Positions 1-15,505 of a stretch of 64,000 nucleotides of DNA are shown piece by piece. Numbering within the stretch: position 1 is the first letter of the stretch; every line of letters starts with the position of its first letter. The position numbers were made by a program, and so were the translations under genes. Source of the stretch: Rusavskia elegans (taxonomy: Eukaryota; Ascomycota; Lecanoromycetes; Teloschistales; Teloschistaceae); the NCBI GenBank assembly GCA_011316305.1, contig SAUG01000015.1, forward strand, positions 62,001-126,000, written 5' to 3'. Under the pieces are notes generated by a model. It was given only the letters and a program-made list of their open reading frames with translations, was not told where the DNA came from and did not search any database.

Positions 1-314
1 TTGCGTCGTCTGATCGTCGATGCTGTTCGTCTGGATTTTCAAGACGCAAGCCAAGCTTTTTGACCGGCACTTCGGCCCGCGCGCTTTGGTTGATCAACAA
101 CCCCTCGAACCCCCACCGAGTCCGTAAATAGGCGTAGAAAATATTCCGCTGCAACCGACAAAGTCCCATCACGGTGCCGGATCCCGTGAACGGGCTAAAT
201 CACTCGGTCTTTCGCCTTCGCCATGGCTGCAACTGGCAGCACTTCGTTTCCTACAACATATCCATCTCCTGCTGAAATCACCCACGGAGGATTCAATGTT
301 CTCCGACTACAAGT
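1..314. other. Upstream region of the MFS transporter gene
   Basis: No coding exon could be supported here. It probably holds the promoter and 5' leader of the transporter gene that begins at 315. An extra 5' exon cannot be excluded because the window edge is near. Confidence 0.4.
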
Positions 315-2151
315 ATGCAATGCTCTGATTGCACTCCGAGTACCTCATGTCTCGCTCACCAAGTTTTACCCTTGTCAGAGGTGACCCTCAGGACACCCTC
401 CCCAGCGGAAAACCACACTCTACAATCGAACGATAGCCCCCGTGGGCTAGAGAGTGAACCCCAAGATGCCACCAAGACTGAAGAGAGCCATCAGCTCGAG
501 GACGGAGATACTGCTGTCCCAGATCTTGCTAAAAGTTCAAGAATAATTATATCCTTCCCTCGCGGAGATCCTGAGAATCCCTATAATTGGTCGACGGTAG
601 GCGTCGTTCGCTGCTATGAATGGACATATGGCTGATCAGAAGTAGGGAAGGAAAATCTTTGTCCTCTTTGTGGGTATCGTGGCGGTCGTCAACAGCACCC
701 TCGGATCCTCGCTACCTAGCGGAGCCGTCCATTACCTCGCCGAATACTTCCATGTCAAGAGCCAGGCTCAATTGGTGCTCCCAATTTCTCTCTTCCTCGT
801 GGGCTATGTCTTGGGGCCGGTCGTCTTTGCTCCTTTGAGCGAATCATACGGTCGCAGATGGGTCATGGTCATCACATTTGTCTTCTTCACCATTTTCACC
901 ATGGCATGCGCTGTTGCCCCCACTTGGCCCGCGTTCCTGGTCTTTCGCTTGCTTTGTGGAATCACCGCCTCAAGCGCTATAGCAATCGTTGGGGGGCTTT
1001 TTGCAGACATCTACGATGACCCGATCACTCGTGGCCGAGCCATGGCCTTCTTTATGGCGGTAGGTGTCCTTCCATAGACCGGTTTGAATCCTCCGAACTG
1101 ATGTGTACAGGCGACTACATGTGGCCCAGCGATAGCCCCCAGCATATCTGGATTCATCTCGGTGCTCACTTGGCGGTGGACCTTCTGGGCCGGGTTTATT
1201 ATCGCTGGGGTCTCCCTGACGTTCCTGTGCTTCATGCCCGAGACGTACGGTCCTACCATACTCAAGCGAAAAGCGCAAAGAATGCGCAGAGAGACGGGCA
1301 ATCCCAATATTTTTGCGCCAATCGAACTTGAGAAGAAGGGCGCACGGCAAATGATCACCATCACCTTAACCAGGCCAATTCGAATGATCCTCTTCGAAGC
1401 CATTGTTCTCTTCAGCTGCTTGTACCTCTCCATCGCATATGCAATATTCTATCTCTTCTTCGAAGCCTACCCATTGATCTTCGAGGGTATCTACGGCTTC
1501 AACACCGGCACTGCCGGGCTACCATTCCTCGCCATCGGAGTTGGCGCTTTCCTCTCCACCGGCATCTTTATGTACTGGGACTCCGCCCTAATACGAGCAA
1601 AGAAAAACAACGCTCTTTGGTCACAGATCGAAGAATATCGTCGCTTACCACTGGCCTGCATCGGCGGCCCACTCTACGTCATCTCGCTCTTCTGGCTCGG
1701 CTGGACCGCAAACTCGAACGTTCATTGGATCGTACCAATCTTATCGGGCATACCCTTCGGCATCGGCTTCATGCTCATTTTCATGGCCCTCTTAAACTAC
1801 ATCACGGACGCCTACGAGATCTTCGCAGCAAGCGGCATGGCGGCCACCAGCGCCTGCCGCAGCATCTTTGGCGCCGTTCTGCCCATCGCTGCAAGACCAA
1901 TGTATCAGCGTCTGGGCATTCCCTGGGCGAGCAGCTTGTTGGGGTTCTTGAGTTTGGGGATGTGTATCATTCCATTTGCGTTCATCAAGTACGGCGATCG
2001 CATAAGAGCGAATAGCAAATTTTGTCAGGAGTTGAGGGAGAAGAAGCAGTTGGCACAGGAGGAGAAGGAACGGGAGGGGAGTCATGCTTCTGGACAGGAT
2101 GAGGAAACAGGGAATAGACCGGCGCTGGGACAAGAGGTTGAGAAGAAGTGA
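315..2151 (+). CDS. MFS transporter, DHA1 (drug/polyamine:H+ antiporter) type
   Basis: Three exons, 315-596, 646-1059 and 1111-2151, join in frame to 578 residues; both introns are about 50 nt, GT-AG and phase 0. A hydrophilic cytoplasmic N-terminus of about 95 residues ends with the NPYNWS signature that precedes helix 1 in fungal DHA1 transporters. It is followed by hydrophobic segments consistent with 12 helices. The loop after helix 2 carries the MFS motif-A version PLSESYGRRW, and the helix 4-5 region reads FRLLCGITASSA. The C-terminal tail is charged. Family knowledge points to a plasma-membrane proton antiporter for small molecules such as drugs, polyamines or toxins; the substrate cannot be read from sequence. 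The ATG at 315 is the first usable start in frame, but a further upstream exon is possible. Confidence 0.9.
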
Positions 2152-2459
2152 GCAGTAGTGTAGATGTGGGCATCACTGCATGACTCTAGGTCAGACAGAT
2201 GTAAATACTCGGACAAACGCCCAATATTTGATCCTGCCATGGCCGTACTGCTACGCATCGCGCACCGGATAGGAATCTGTTCTCGTTCAACTTGTATTGT
2301 CACTCCTTCACGACCACCAGCTCAGTCGTAAGTTATGTACTGCATTCAAGATTGCCCCACCGTGCCAAAATCTATGGGTATCAAAAAAAGTCACAAAAGC
2401 CACCCCCTTTTTACCCCGTTCTGACCGCAAAATCGCCGAAAAACTCCTCCCCATACCAT
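2152..2459. other. Tail-to-tail intergenic region
   Basis: This lies between the stop of the MFS gene (+) and the stop of the TFIIIC gene (-), so it should hold two convergent 3' UTRs. I see no further gene. Confidence 0.5.
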
Positions 2460-5400
2460 CTAAATCTGCAATTGACCTTCCCTGACCTCCGAAACCTCCC
2501 CTTCCCCATGCGCCTCTTGTTCAATATCCCGGCCGTGATCAAGACACAACCACCACCACTCCCCAGTGGTGTACAAATCATCCACCTTCCTAGCCGCTCG
2601 CGCCTCAACCATCCAATCCAATATCATTTGGATTTCCCACAACGCCAAGCTGGGTCTTACCGACGGCTCCAACACCCGAGCAGTGATACCCGGCCTCGTC
2701 ACCAGCACAGACATCGTCGCTGCGACGGCCAACTGCCACAACTCCGGTATCAGGTCGCCGTTGATGTCGTACCACAGCGGGATTTTCGTCCTCGGATTGT
2801 CCATGTTCGGGGATGATGGGGGATCCGGGAGGGGCAAGAGCGGATTACCCTCGACATACGAGTCCGTCGCCCGGATGCCGACATGGAAATGCAACTTCCT
2901 CTTATCCATCAGGCGGACCTTGTAGCTCCCATTATCGGTGAGACCGAATTTCTGGATCGGTGGGTTTTTGGCAACGAGGGAGATTCGTCCGTGTGCTTGC
3001 ATGTTTTGGATCACTATCATGTCTGCATCGTCTGTCAGCTCCGAAATGATCAGCTCCCCTTTCTCGGCCAGTGTCTTGTCGATTCCCCGTTTCATGATTG
3101 GCGCATCGAGGAGTTTGGCAGCCTCCATCTTCTTCTTGAGTGGTTTCAGATATTGCTCACTGAGATCATAGTTCCGACCCGGCATTAGCCGTCCTTTGTT
3201 TTGTGCCATCAGGATACGATCAGCCAACATCTCTTTGAGCGCCTGTTCGATTAATTCGGGATCGAATCGAGCCAGCTTGTCCCTTGCCAGCCGCGGGTTG
3301 TAGGTTCGAGCTTTGGTGGCAACATTGGCCCGGATCCAGGTCTTAACGATTTCTAGATTTCCAGCCTGTGGGTCGGAAGACTCCGCAGAATTTGTCAGTG
3401 ACCGTACCCAAGCCTTCTTGTGGAGATCTATCTCTCTTCTCGGAATACTGGCGACCGAATCCACTTCGTAGTAGGCATGCAGATTGGTATCGTCGCCGAC
3501 TGACAAGTGGAACATACGGTCCAGTCGATCTCGCTGCAATGGAAGGTCGGGGGCACCACTGGCAGGGGTGTCAATATGATCGATTGTCCAATTGACAAGC
3601 CATGCCCAATCATACGCTAGAAGATCGTCGTAGTCAAGGGGCGGTACGAGTCCATCTTTGTACGCCCGCAGAAACAAATCTTGGAAATTCGCTTGGAGTT
3701 GCTGTGCTAGTAATTTGTGCGACTGCAGGACCCTGGGCCATTTCCTTTGGATATACGCTTGATCGTGCTCTGGGTCGAATATCTTGGTAACGAGTACCCA
3801 GTCAATGTGTCGTTCAATACCTCCGGTCAGGGTTCGAACGACTATCACAGCAATCAAGATCTGCCGTACTTCGTCCGAGGTGAGGACACGTTCGCGTCTC
3901 TTTTTCATCTTTCTCCGAGACCTATCCAGAGGCTCTAGCCTTCCCGGAGTATCACCCGCTGCTCGAGCTTTGGTAAGTTGTGATATTTTGGCTACTGTGG
4001 TCAAGCGACGTGTTTTGAAGGGACCGAGACCTTCGCTCGTTTCCCGTTTTCGCTTGGCAAGTACACCTGAGCCCTGAAGAGACCGCGAGGCCGATGGATC
4101 GGCGGATGTGTTTCTCCATGAGTGTTCGCTGGCAGTTCGCTCGTAACCTCGGGACCCGCCAATCTTGGAGAACCACGAGACTTGTGTGCTAGGGCCCTGA
4201 TCGGGACTCGTCCGGTGAACATGAGGAAATGTATAGTTGATGAAGGGCCAATTGCTATACCTAGCATGTTCTGACCCATTCACGGTTAGCTCATACATCA
4301 TCAGATCATCGACATGGTCGGCAAACTCTTTCGCACATGAACCTTGCCAGTGGTATCTTTGGCATATTTGATTAACGGTTCTCCAGCGGGAAAAGTTGAC
4401 TGCGAAGGTCCCAGTCGCTGGATGAAAATAGTGTTCCGGCTCCATGATTGTGTACATCTGTTGGCGGGCTTCTGGCGAATGCCAGTCACTATCGAGGCTG
4501 TTTCTACGAGGCATAAGTGTATTCCTGGACAGGTGAAAGGTCAATACTTCGGATGTGTTGTTCGGATCGGACGTTTGGTATGACCTTGCAGCTTTTGGTT
4601 GCCAGCTGATGGATTCTTGTCCTGGACGCGCTTTGGGCGGTTTCCCAGGCCGGCGAAGTATTGGCGGAGGACCCTCGATGGATGCAGACACGGAGTCAAG
4701 CTCGATCTGGTGCAGTCTTTCATCTAGAATCTGAGACGCCAGGTCTGGTTCGGGATTTTCGATTGTAGACGTGCGGCTGGAGTCCGATTGGTTACTTTGG
4801 TGATGTCCCCTTCCTTGCTGCAATTCTGCGAGTCTCTTCATAGTTTGCTCCCTGAAATGTGCTTTGAATTGGGTCTGGGAACGTCTGCTTGAGGCAGGCC
4901 CCCTTGCTAAGCTCATATGAGTTGGATGTAAGTCTGCCTCAGCCTGTTCATCCGTAGAAGGAAAAGACCAACGTCCTTCGGGTTTTCGGGCATGCTTCTG
5001 GTTAAGACTTTCTAGACGATCAATCTTTCGTCGAGCGCTGCGAGCAGCCTTTTGCGGTAATCTACCTGCCGCCATCATTTCTCGCAAGTCTGCCATCCGA
5101 CGTTCGTCCTCTGCTTTTCGGTTCTCCCTAGATTTGAATTTGATTTCGTAGTTCTCGAGGTAGTTTGGTACCTGTTTGAGTTTCACTGGGCTCTCGTCGA
5201 CCTCGAGGTCCTTGATAGTTTTCATCTTGGCATGACCTCTAGAGTTCCAGAAAACGTCACGCAACTCGTCAGATAGACCAGTTTCCTTTGGGATGTATTG
5301 ATTAGGATACGTGGCAATAACAGTCTTCTGCATCTCAAAAACACATGGATCAGTAGGACTGATCTCGACTTTCGTAATCATGTCCTTCTTGATCACAACG

Positions 5401-8400
5401 CCCCGAGGGTCTTTAAAACTGAACGTAAGCTGACGAAGTGTGCCATTGACGCATAACGCTTTGACCGCTGCTCTCAGCGTCGGTGTCTCTGGTCTTCCAG
5501 GATGACCAGCTTTGTTCCATTCCTCCTTGAAGGGTATACAAAGTTCGGGGATGCCGGGGTAAATACCACCACATTTTTCCACAATGTCTATAATAATTTT
5601 TCGACGCTGGGCAGCAATGGTTCCTCCTTGAAGAGTCACCTTCTTAATACCCCTTTTGACTTTGGGCTTGGTTGATCCACTGGCGATGTTCTGGAGGAAC
5701 AAGTCTTTGGCTAAAGTAGCGCTTGGCTCTCTTGGCGGTCGAGCAATTGCAAGATTTCCAGCCACATGAATGTTGGGGCTTGTAGATGTAAGCTGAGGCG
5801 ACTTTGCGAACACTTCGAAGGAAGCTTCTTTGGGGTGGTCGTGTTTTTGTATCGGCTGTGCTATTCTTGCGTCGCTTTTTGTCCTTGGTACCGGTGAGGC
5901 GGAGTTTTGAGGCTGTGGCAAGTCTTTCGGGCTGGTTCTTTTGATGTTTGGCGACTGGTCCTGGTCATCGACCGCAAAAGCCGAGTGTCGCTGATTAGAG
6001 GGTGTATCTGTAGACCTAGAGTCACCCAGAAATTCAGTACTATCCTTTGATGATATGTCTCGAGGACGGGACGTATTCGAGGTTTCTGATACTTGGGGCC
6101 CTGGTGTGGAACTTTCATGTATCTCGAAGGACTCGCCAGCCATAATTGTTGTACCATCACGTGTGAGAGACGAAGGACAAGGTATGTTCTCGATCCAAGG
6201 TGATTCCCGGTCATGTGGGACCGAATGACTGAGTCTATCAGAATCACACATCTCACCGGAGAATTTTTGAGCCTCAACTGGCGGTGTAAGTAATGGCCGA
6301 GGAGGCTCACTATCCGTTGCGGCGCCAGTATTGATGTTTTGTTTGCATTTATTTCCCGCGTCAATATTTACGTCAGCCGTGCAGGATGAGGACTGATGGG
6401 TGCCAGCCCGAATGACAGAGGACGGCAACTTGGAAATAGGCGTTAGCTCAGGGGCGTCAGGAATTTGCTGTGTAGGTGATATAGCTGGTGGGGTTCCTTC
6501 GCTTCGTGTATGCTGTGACATCGCGTCTGATTTTCTTTTGTTGTGCGCTTGATACTGTACAAGGGGATGATTTAAAGGTAGTGCGTTCTCCGTTACGTGG
6601 TTCTGGACCGAAAAACAAGCCATACTGGGAATCAAAGGAGACTTGAATACCGCCAATCTGCTTTTGCATGGACGGCCGCGCTTCCCGAGCTGATGGAGGT
6701 TGGCTTCTTGACCCAGATAAAAGCCAATCGTAGGGCGCGAGATTTTTTCAAGTTGCTGTTCATAAGACTGCGTTGAACGAGTCCCCATCAATTGAATTGG
6801 AGCTGCCGCTTGTATACCATCGACGTTTTGGTCCGGGTGTTCTACTCCAGTCCAATCTTGTGGTGCCAGTGGTTGCGGAGTCGTAGGACTCTGCACTGGA
6901 AGACACGTCATATCCCGAATGCGAGAAGATTTGATCACCGCCAAAAGACACTTGCGACCACGGCCTCTTTTCCCAGGTATGAAAAGCCTTGCTTCTCGGC
7001 CCATGTAGAGCCCCGGCGTAGGCTTTAGGATACTTTGAGATTGCTGTTCGTAAGACTGCAGAGGGAGAATGTGATTTGAAGGAGACTTCGGAGACGGTAC
7101 AACCGAAGCGTCATATACGAATGGTACCTTTTTCACGTGAACTCGTTTGGGCTTTCTGCCCAGTACATCGTCGTCAGGAGCCTGTTTGCTCTTTAGTGAC
7201 TGCACATCCGCACTCGTGGTCTTGTGCAAGAGAAGGGGTCGTGTATGTGCAACAATTGAAGGTAAATACTGCTTTGCTAATTTTTCGAGCTGTATCGAAG
7301 ATCGCTGTGGAGTCATGATCGTTTTCGTTAGCTGCGCAGGCTTTACTTTAGCTCTGGAAGGAACGGCATCTCTCTTTGCTCTGCTAGGGGTGATTGATGA
7401 TCTCTTGTTTGATTGCTCCTGCTGCTCCATATTTGACAGGATCGGGCGTTCCGCCGTGGAAATACTGTCTTCAATCGGCACATCTTGGATAGTCTGGATC
7501 CTCAACCTCAAGATACGTTCGACAAGTTGCCATTCGGCTTCCCTTAGTGGCCGACCATGAGCGGCGCTGGAAGGCTTCAAATTCACCACTTCTGTTTTGT
7601 TACGGCCGGTTGTCAAGGTCGTGTTAAGTGAGCACTTCTGGTCGAACCCTTGTAAAGCCAATAGAGATGGGGCAAGAGTATCGGATTTCACTTTGTTCAA
7701 CATGTCCCACGGCGGTTCCAACCCGGAGTCGCGGTACTGCTTCACAGCTAGAACAAATACAGATGCCGTAGCTTCGTACCGATCTGTGCCACTCTCAACA
7801 CGTCGTTTGATCTCTTCGACGATTTTCAGCATCTTGTAAAGCTTAGCTGCAAGTTGAGACTTTAATAGCTTGCTTTTCTGCGCAGCGGGCCATTGATTGA
7901 ATCCAGGGGGGAAACCCTCAGCTGGTATCTTGCGACCACGGCCCCGGCCGTTGGTATAAGTCACAACAAGATTAGGTGAGTCAACAGTCTTGCGTCGTCT
8001 CTTGATCCGTACGTCGGGCCATCGTTCGCTTTGATTCGTGGCGGGTGTGCTCTTAGGCGGTGGTTGGGATGTGTATTGGGCAATGCCACCTATAATACGT
8101 TAGCAAATGATTATTCCGCGACGGTCTATGAAGATGTTTACTTTGAATACTCCAGTCACTGCCTTTGAGCTTCACAGCCATTGGGTCATGGAGAGAAAGC
8201 CTGGGTGATTTAATACCAACTCCTCGATTGCAATCTGCGAGACTGGCATCATTGTCAGGTCCCTGAAATAGGTCATTCGAGATCTTGGGAAATCCATTTT
8301 CGTCCAGGTCAGGCTGAGCGTCGATGGCTGCAATGTGATTCAACTGCTTGTGTTCTTTGGTAATTGTCATGACGAGCTCCCATGACGCTCTGCCTTGGTC

Positions 8401-10284
8401 AACCAGTTTTTTGAAATTCTCGTAACTGTAATGGATGTAGTGAGGTATGCCGTTGGTTAGAGCCGAATCCCTGATGATGGAAAGGTGCCTAAGGTGCAGT
8501 GGCTGTGAGATTTGCCACATCTCTACGAGCCTTGAGATGTGATGTTCAACAGGTCTGTTGATGAACCAACCCATCGATCGATTCTTCAATTCCTTGGAGA
8601 GGCATCAGTCATAAATATCACGTTGAGAGTCCAAGGGTATCCCACCATTGTACTGATTCCTTGACAACCTGCGGCATGAACGATGTCATAGAGGAGGTTG
8701 CTCAGGGTGCTCTCTCCTGTCCATTGGGGTATTGGCCGCTCGGCCTCTTTAAGACTCTCAGGCTGCTGACTGTTGCCAAAGCGAGCGATATACTGCGCTT
8801 CTTCGGCTTGATAGTCGTCGTCGTCGTCGTCGTCTGAGGGTACGTCAAGCTCGTTGGACGCCTTGGAAGTTGATAGCGGGCGGCTGCTTTTGCCTGGGTA
8901 GATCACCGGGTTCCATTCTTGGCCTTCAGGATCTCGAATGTACCTGATACATCGAAAGAGGAATGGGGAGGGAGTCTCTATATCAGGACGTGCTCTGACC
9001 TGTTTTAGACAGCCAATGCGCTCAAGTTTACGTAAGTGCCTGGCAAGCACCCTCATAGGCCATTTGAGTCCGGTGACGCCCTGAGATCAAGTCAGTGAGA
9101 GAAAGTTGGCTTAAATTGAAGCGACTCACAATCTTGTCTTTCAGCTCGACAGTAGTAATTAGCTTCCTTTCTCGAAGCACGTTGAAGATTGCGCGGTGCA
9201 AGGCATAAACGTCTGTAGGGTTGTCCGTGGAGTTTTGAGCAGGCTGAAAGATTGTGCCGGCGTCATTTGCTCTACCTGCGTCGTTACTATGTTCAACAGC
9301 TTCGTTGGTGTATCTCTTAAGTATCAGTCTGCTCGTATGGGCTCTGTTCACGAGAACAGGGATCTTTGAGATGTAACCTCCATCGTGCAGGCGCTGAGTT
9401 CGTTGAGGGACGGAGCGTTTGTCCTGACCACTAATACGGACCAGATCTGGCTGCAAGATGCCTTGCTCTCGGTGTGCTGCTATAATAGACAAACAAGCGA
9501 AGTCCAGCCGTGGTATTCTATCCGGATCGAACGCGTGACCGGTCAGGGCCTGCCATCGACGTTCTGTGCTGACATAGACTCGTACTTCGACTGTTGATTG
9601 ACAAGAGATCGCTTCATTGTCCACATTCGCATCAACAGGCGCTTTGATTGGTCTCTTGGCCGGAGATTCAGCCGCTGTCGAAGGTAGATGTTGTGGTGGT
9701 GTAGACGGTGCATTGTCGAATGGATTCTCACGCTGAGCAGTACTTCTTGAAGCGTTCAGATGTTCTACTTCGGACAGTGAGAGCTTATTAGACTTGCCAT
9801 CCCTGCCGACTTGGATTTCTGGATGGCAAGCGAGCCACTGCCAAGTCTTCTCCAAAAGCTTCCGATCCACCGGGGTAGTTCGTCTACCATTGTTTGCTTG
9901 TCCATCAGCGGTAGAAGGATTGGTACTATAATAGGCCTCGACAGATTTGATAAAGTCCGAGGTTCCGGCGCCTGAGTCATGGGTCAACAGAAGGTTGATG
10001 GAACGAACGGTAATAGAATGCTCAAAAGATTGTGCAAAGACTACATGAAAATATCAAGGCGTTCGCCAGACCATGTTAACGATTGCATTGTATGATCTGT
10101 GAGAAACGACTTCGGACATAAGTTGCGGCTGGAGAGGGATTGGGAACAAGAGAAGAGCCGTCCAACAATGAAGGTCCCAGCAGGATAGTGCTATGATAGA
10201 AGCAAAAAAAAGTAACTGACCGTGATTACCGCACAGAGCAATATCCTCCAAAAGAAAGCGAATGAGATCGTCCAAGCTCTTCAT
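2460..10284 (-). CDS. TFC3: TFIIIC B-block-binding subunit (Tfc3/Sfc3-like)
   Basis: Five exons, 10284-10221, 10040-9130, 9080-8646, 8592-8142 and 8089-2460, join in frame to 2,496 residues. The start is the ATG at 10284, giving a short helical N-terminus (MKSLDDLIRFLLEDIALCG). Around residues 180-245 lies the winged-helix B-block-binding domain, with motifs GILQPDLVRISGQDKRSVPQ and LHDGGYISK. A second winged-helix-like segment has RVLARHLRKLERIGCLKQV. An acidic Asp run near 8816-8836 comes from a (GTC)n tract. Family knowledge: this is the largest TFIIIC subunit; it binds the internal B box of tRNA genes and places TFIIIB for RNA polymerase III. The middle (about 3,900-8,000) is long, Ser/Pro/Lys rich and probably disordered, which makes the protein much larger than yeast Tfc3 (1,160 residues). 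It is head-to-head with CDC48. Confidence 0.88.
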
Positions 10285-10742
10285 GTCGATCAATCTCCAT
10301 TTCCAAAGGACCTCGCTTAGAGCATGTGCTGTAGCAAAAAATGCACTTGTTATTCGTTGTCACAGATGCTACTCGAACCTGGGGGCTGATGGTCGCTGTG
10401 CTGTTGAACAATAATGCCCGATTGGCAGAGTGGCAATGGCATGAGTCATCAGCCTCCTTTAGCCAAAGATGGAAAAAGGCCACCAAGGCGCTAAGGTAAG
10501 TAGCGTCACTGTTCAGTTATCAGTTCAGCCCTACCCTAGCTTAGTGAAGGTCGCCCTTGGAAGCCGGCCGAACCTCTTACTCTAAGCTTTTAAATCATCT
10601 ACGCATCTACCTATTCCATCATCCACCGCTTCGATTAATTATCCTCTTGTGCCTACCCATCAAACTCCTCTATTAGGCCACCTTGTCTTCTCTTCGTCCT
10701 TTATCCTAGTACCTCCCAGCTGTCATACGAATATAAGCCATC
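10285..10742. promoter_or_regulatory. Divergent promoter between TFC3 and CDC48
   Basis: The 458 nt between two divergent start codons must carry both promoters. The CDC48-proximal half is pyrimidine rich (10620-10720). No well-defined TATA box was found. Confidence 0.5.
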
Positions 10743-13509
<2,767 letters not shown>

Positions 13510-14177
13510 AGTCTCCTCTCAGCGGCTGCATGGGTGTCTTTGTAGGTTTGCAGTGGGTTAGAGCAACATCCAGACGGTGTTTACGGATCACGTAGATCCA
13601 GATGGATTGTTATCTACACATCAAGGCCAAAGATTCATAGATAAGGCTTTGCGTTGTATGTTTTAATAGTGACTAAACCATGAATGCTTTGATCTAATGA
13701 CCCGCCAGCGAAAGCCCGTGGCCTTTTTTCCGTCTCGATATTTCTGTAGTAACTCAACGCTGGAGGAGTAGTACTAGATAGGTAGTGAAGCGAGTGCACA
13801 GTAGATGTGTGGTAATCGTAATAATATTGAGATGATCTATGAAAACTATGTGCATGAAGAAGGAAGTAGGGCCAGTAGGGCTGGCCCTATGACGCTAACC
13901 ACTCTAGGTTAGCATCCGCTGATATGATAAGAACCCAGCCAATGAGCAACCGTAACAAGTAGTCTTGGTAGTCTGCCAGGTGAGCGGCTCGGCGGGATCT
14001 TCCGTTGCTCGAGCACAGGCCACTTTGTACACCGTTAATGTGAACGTCATTTCAAGTTTCATACTGAATACTTCAATGAACCTCGATATCCGTACAAGTC
14101 GCAGTATACCCTCGACATTGCCATTGCAACTCAGCCCAAGCTTATGGTACTGAGAGGCCTAACGGTTACAGCAGTGA
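13510..14177. other. Intergenic region 3' of CDC48
   Basis: This holds the CDC48 3' UTR and the promoter of the next gene. A short perfect hairpin (8-bp stem, 5-nt loop) sits at 13868-13888. In-frame stretches at 14076-14150 could be a leader exon of the next gene, but I could not support one. Confidence 0.4.
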
Positions 14178-15505
14178 ATGAACCAAAGTACCTATCTTAG
14201 CAAGTTCACCCTAAGCTCGATGGACCTGAATGTATATTCTTGCCCAAACCAGGATCCGCCTACGGCCTCTCATCTCGAGAACCTCAGTATGTCTCTCTCG
14301 ATACTCCGACTACCAAACCCCTCCCACGTCTGGAGCCTTGAAAGAAGAAGACATTCACCGAGCCACCCAATACTGCACCAATCTCCTGAAGTAGGCACTC
14401 CTACCCTTCTTTATTCCCGAAATCGCATCCTCACCAAGGACCTATCAGACAATATGACTATCCCTCTTATATCCTCACCACATTTCTCCCTCCGTACGCC
14501 CGTCCTGCCCACCTTGCTATACGCGCCTTTAATCTCGAATTGGCCCGCATTCCGGATGCCTCCCCTTCCGCCCCTGTCCGCAGTATGCGCTATCAGTTCT
14601 GGCGCGACACCATCACCTCCACCTTCGCTCAGAAATCCGTCGCTCAACCTGTCGCCGTCCTCCTCTCCTCCGTCCTCTCTTCCCTCCACACCCATCGAAG
14701 TTCCCTTAACAGCAATCTACCACCAGCTCTGAGCAAATCCCGGTTCCTCCGTCTGATTACCACCCGTGAAAAGTATTCTACTAACGCCCCCTACTCCACC
14801 CTCGCGAGCCTGGAATCCTACGCTGAGAACACCTACTCCACGCTACTCTACCTGACGCTATCCGCCCTTCCCCTGCACTCCCTCACAGCCGATCATATCG
14901 CCTCTCACATCGGCAAAGCCGCCGGCATCGTCGCCGTCTTACGTGGCATTCCGCTCCTTGCATTCCCCCGGCCTCCAAACCATCATCCCAACACCACCAG
15001 TCTGGGCGGCACTTTGGATACGCAAAGAGTGCAACAAGGCGCCGTCACTCTGCCGTTGGATATCATGGCCGAATGTAATTTGAAGGAGGAAAACGTGTTT
15101 CGGTATGGCGCCGTAGCACCCGGGCTGAAAGATGCGGTATTCAAGGTGGCGACGAGGGCGAGCGATCATCTGATTACGGCGAGGCAGATGTTGAAGAATG
15201 TACAGCAGTATGGGGACGTGGGACATGGATTCGAGCATGAGGGCGAGGAGGGGTATGAATACAATGCTGAGGAGGAGGATGATCGTGTTCAACAACCTTC
15301 CAGCAATAGCAGCGATGGGAAAAGCGTACAGCAAAAGATGGAAGTCGAAAAAGCCTTTGGGGTCTTTATGCCTGCTGTGCCGACGGCGTTATGGTTGCAG
15401 AGACTGGAGAAAGGCGATTTCGACATCTTCAAGGAAGATCTGAGGAGGAGGGATTGGAGATTGCCGTGGAAGGCGTGGATGGCATATAGGAGACGGATGT
15501 TCTGA
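14178..15505 (+). CDS. NDUFAF6-like mitochondrial complex I assembly factor (squalene/phytoene synthase fold)
   Basis: The well-supported part is exon 14449-15505 with a preceding exon ending at 14390. It matches the squalene/phytoene-synthase-like family used by NDUFAF6/Sicily. Motifs include QYDYPSYILTTFLPP, HLAIRAFNLELARI and SMRYQFWRD near the N-terminus, then IGKAAGIVAVLRGIPLLAF and CNLKEENVFRY in the centre. Family knowledge: these proteins lack prenyl-synthase activity and act in the mitochondrion in early complex I assembly. I place the start at 14178, with exons 14178-14286 and 14336-14390, because this closes in frame to 406 residues. That 5' part is uncertain: it lacks a clear basic targeting peptide, and an alternative open stretch runs through 14205-14338. 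An acidic insert lies near residues 310-335. Confidence 0.75.

Noticed and set aside
2292..2816. Plus-strand open frame overlapping the TFC3 3' end
   Set aside because: It overlaps a long conserved coding exon on the other strand and has no protein signature.
8593..8621. 29-nt intron in TFC3
   Set aside because: Too short to splice. Using the donor at 8645 gives a 53-nt intron with a good branch site and joins GISTM to ELKNRSMGWF in frame.
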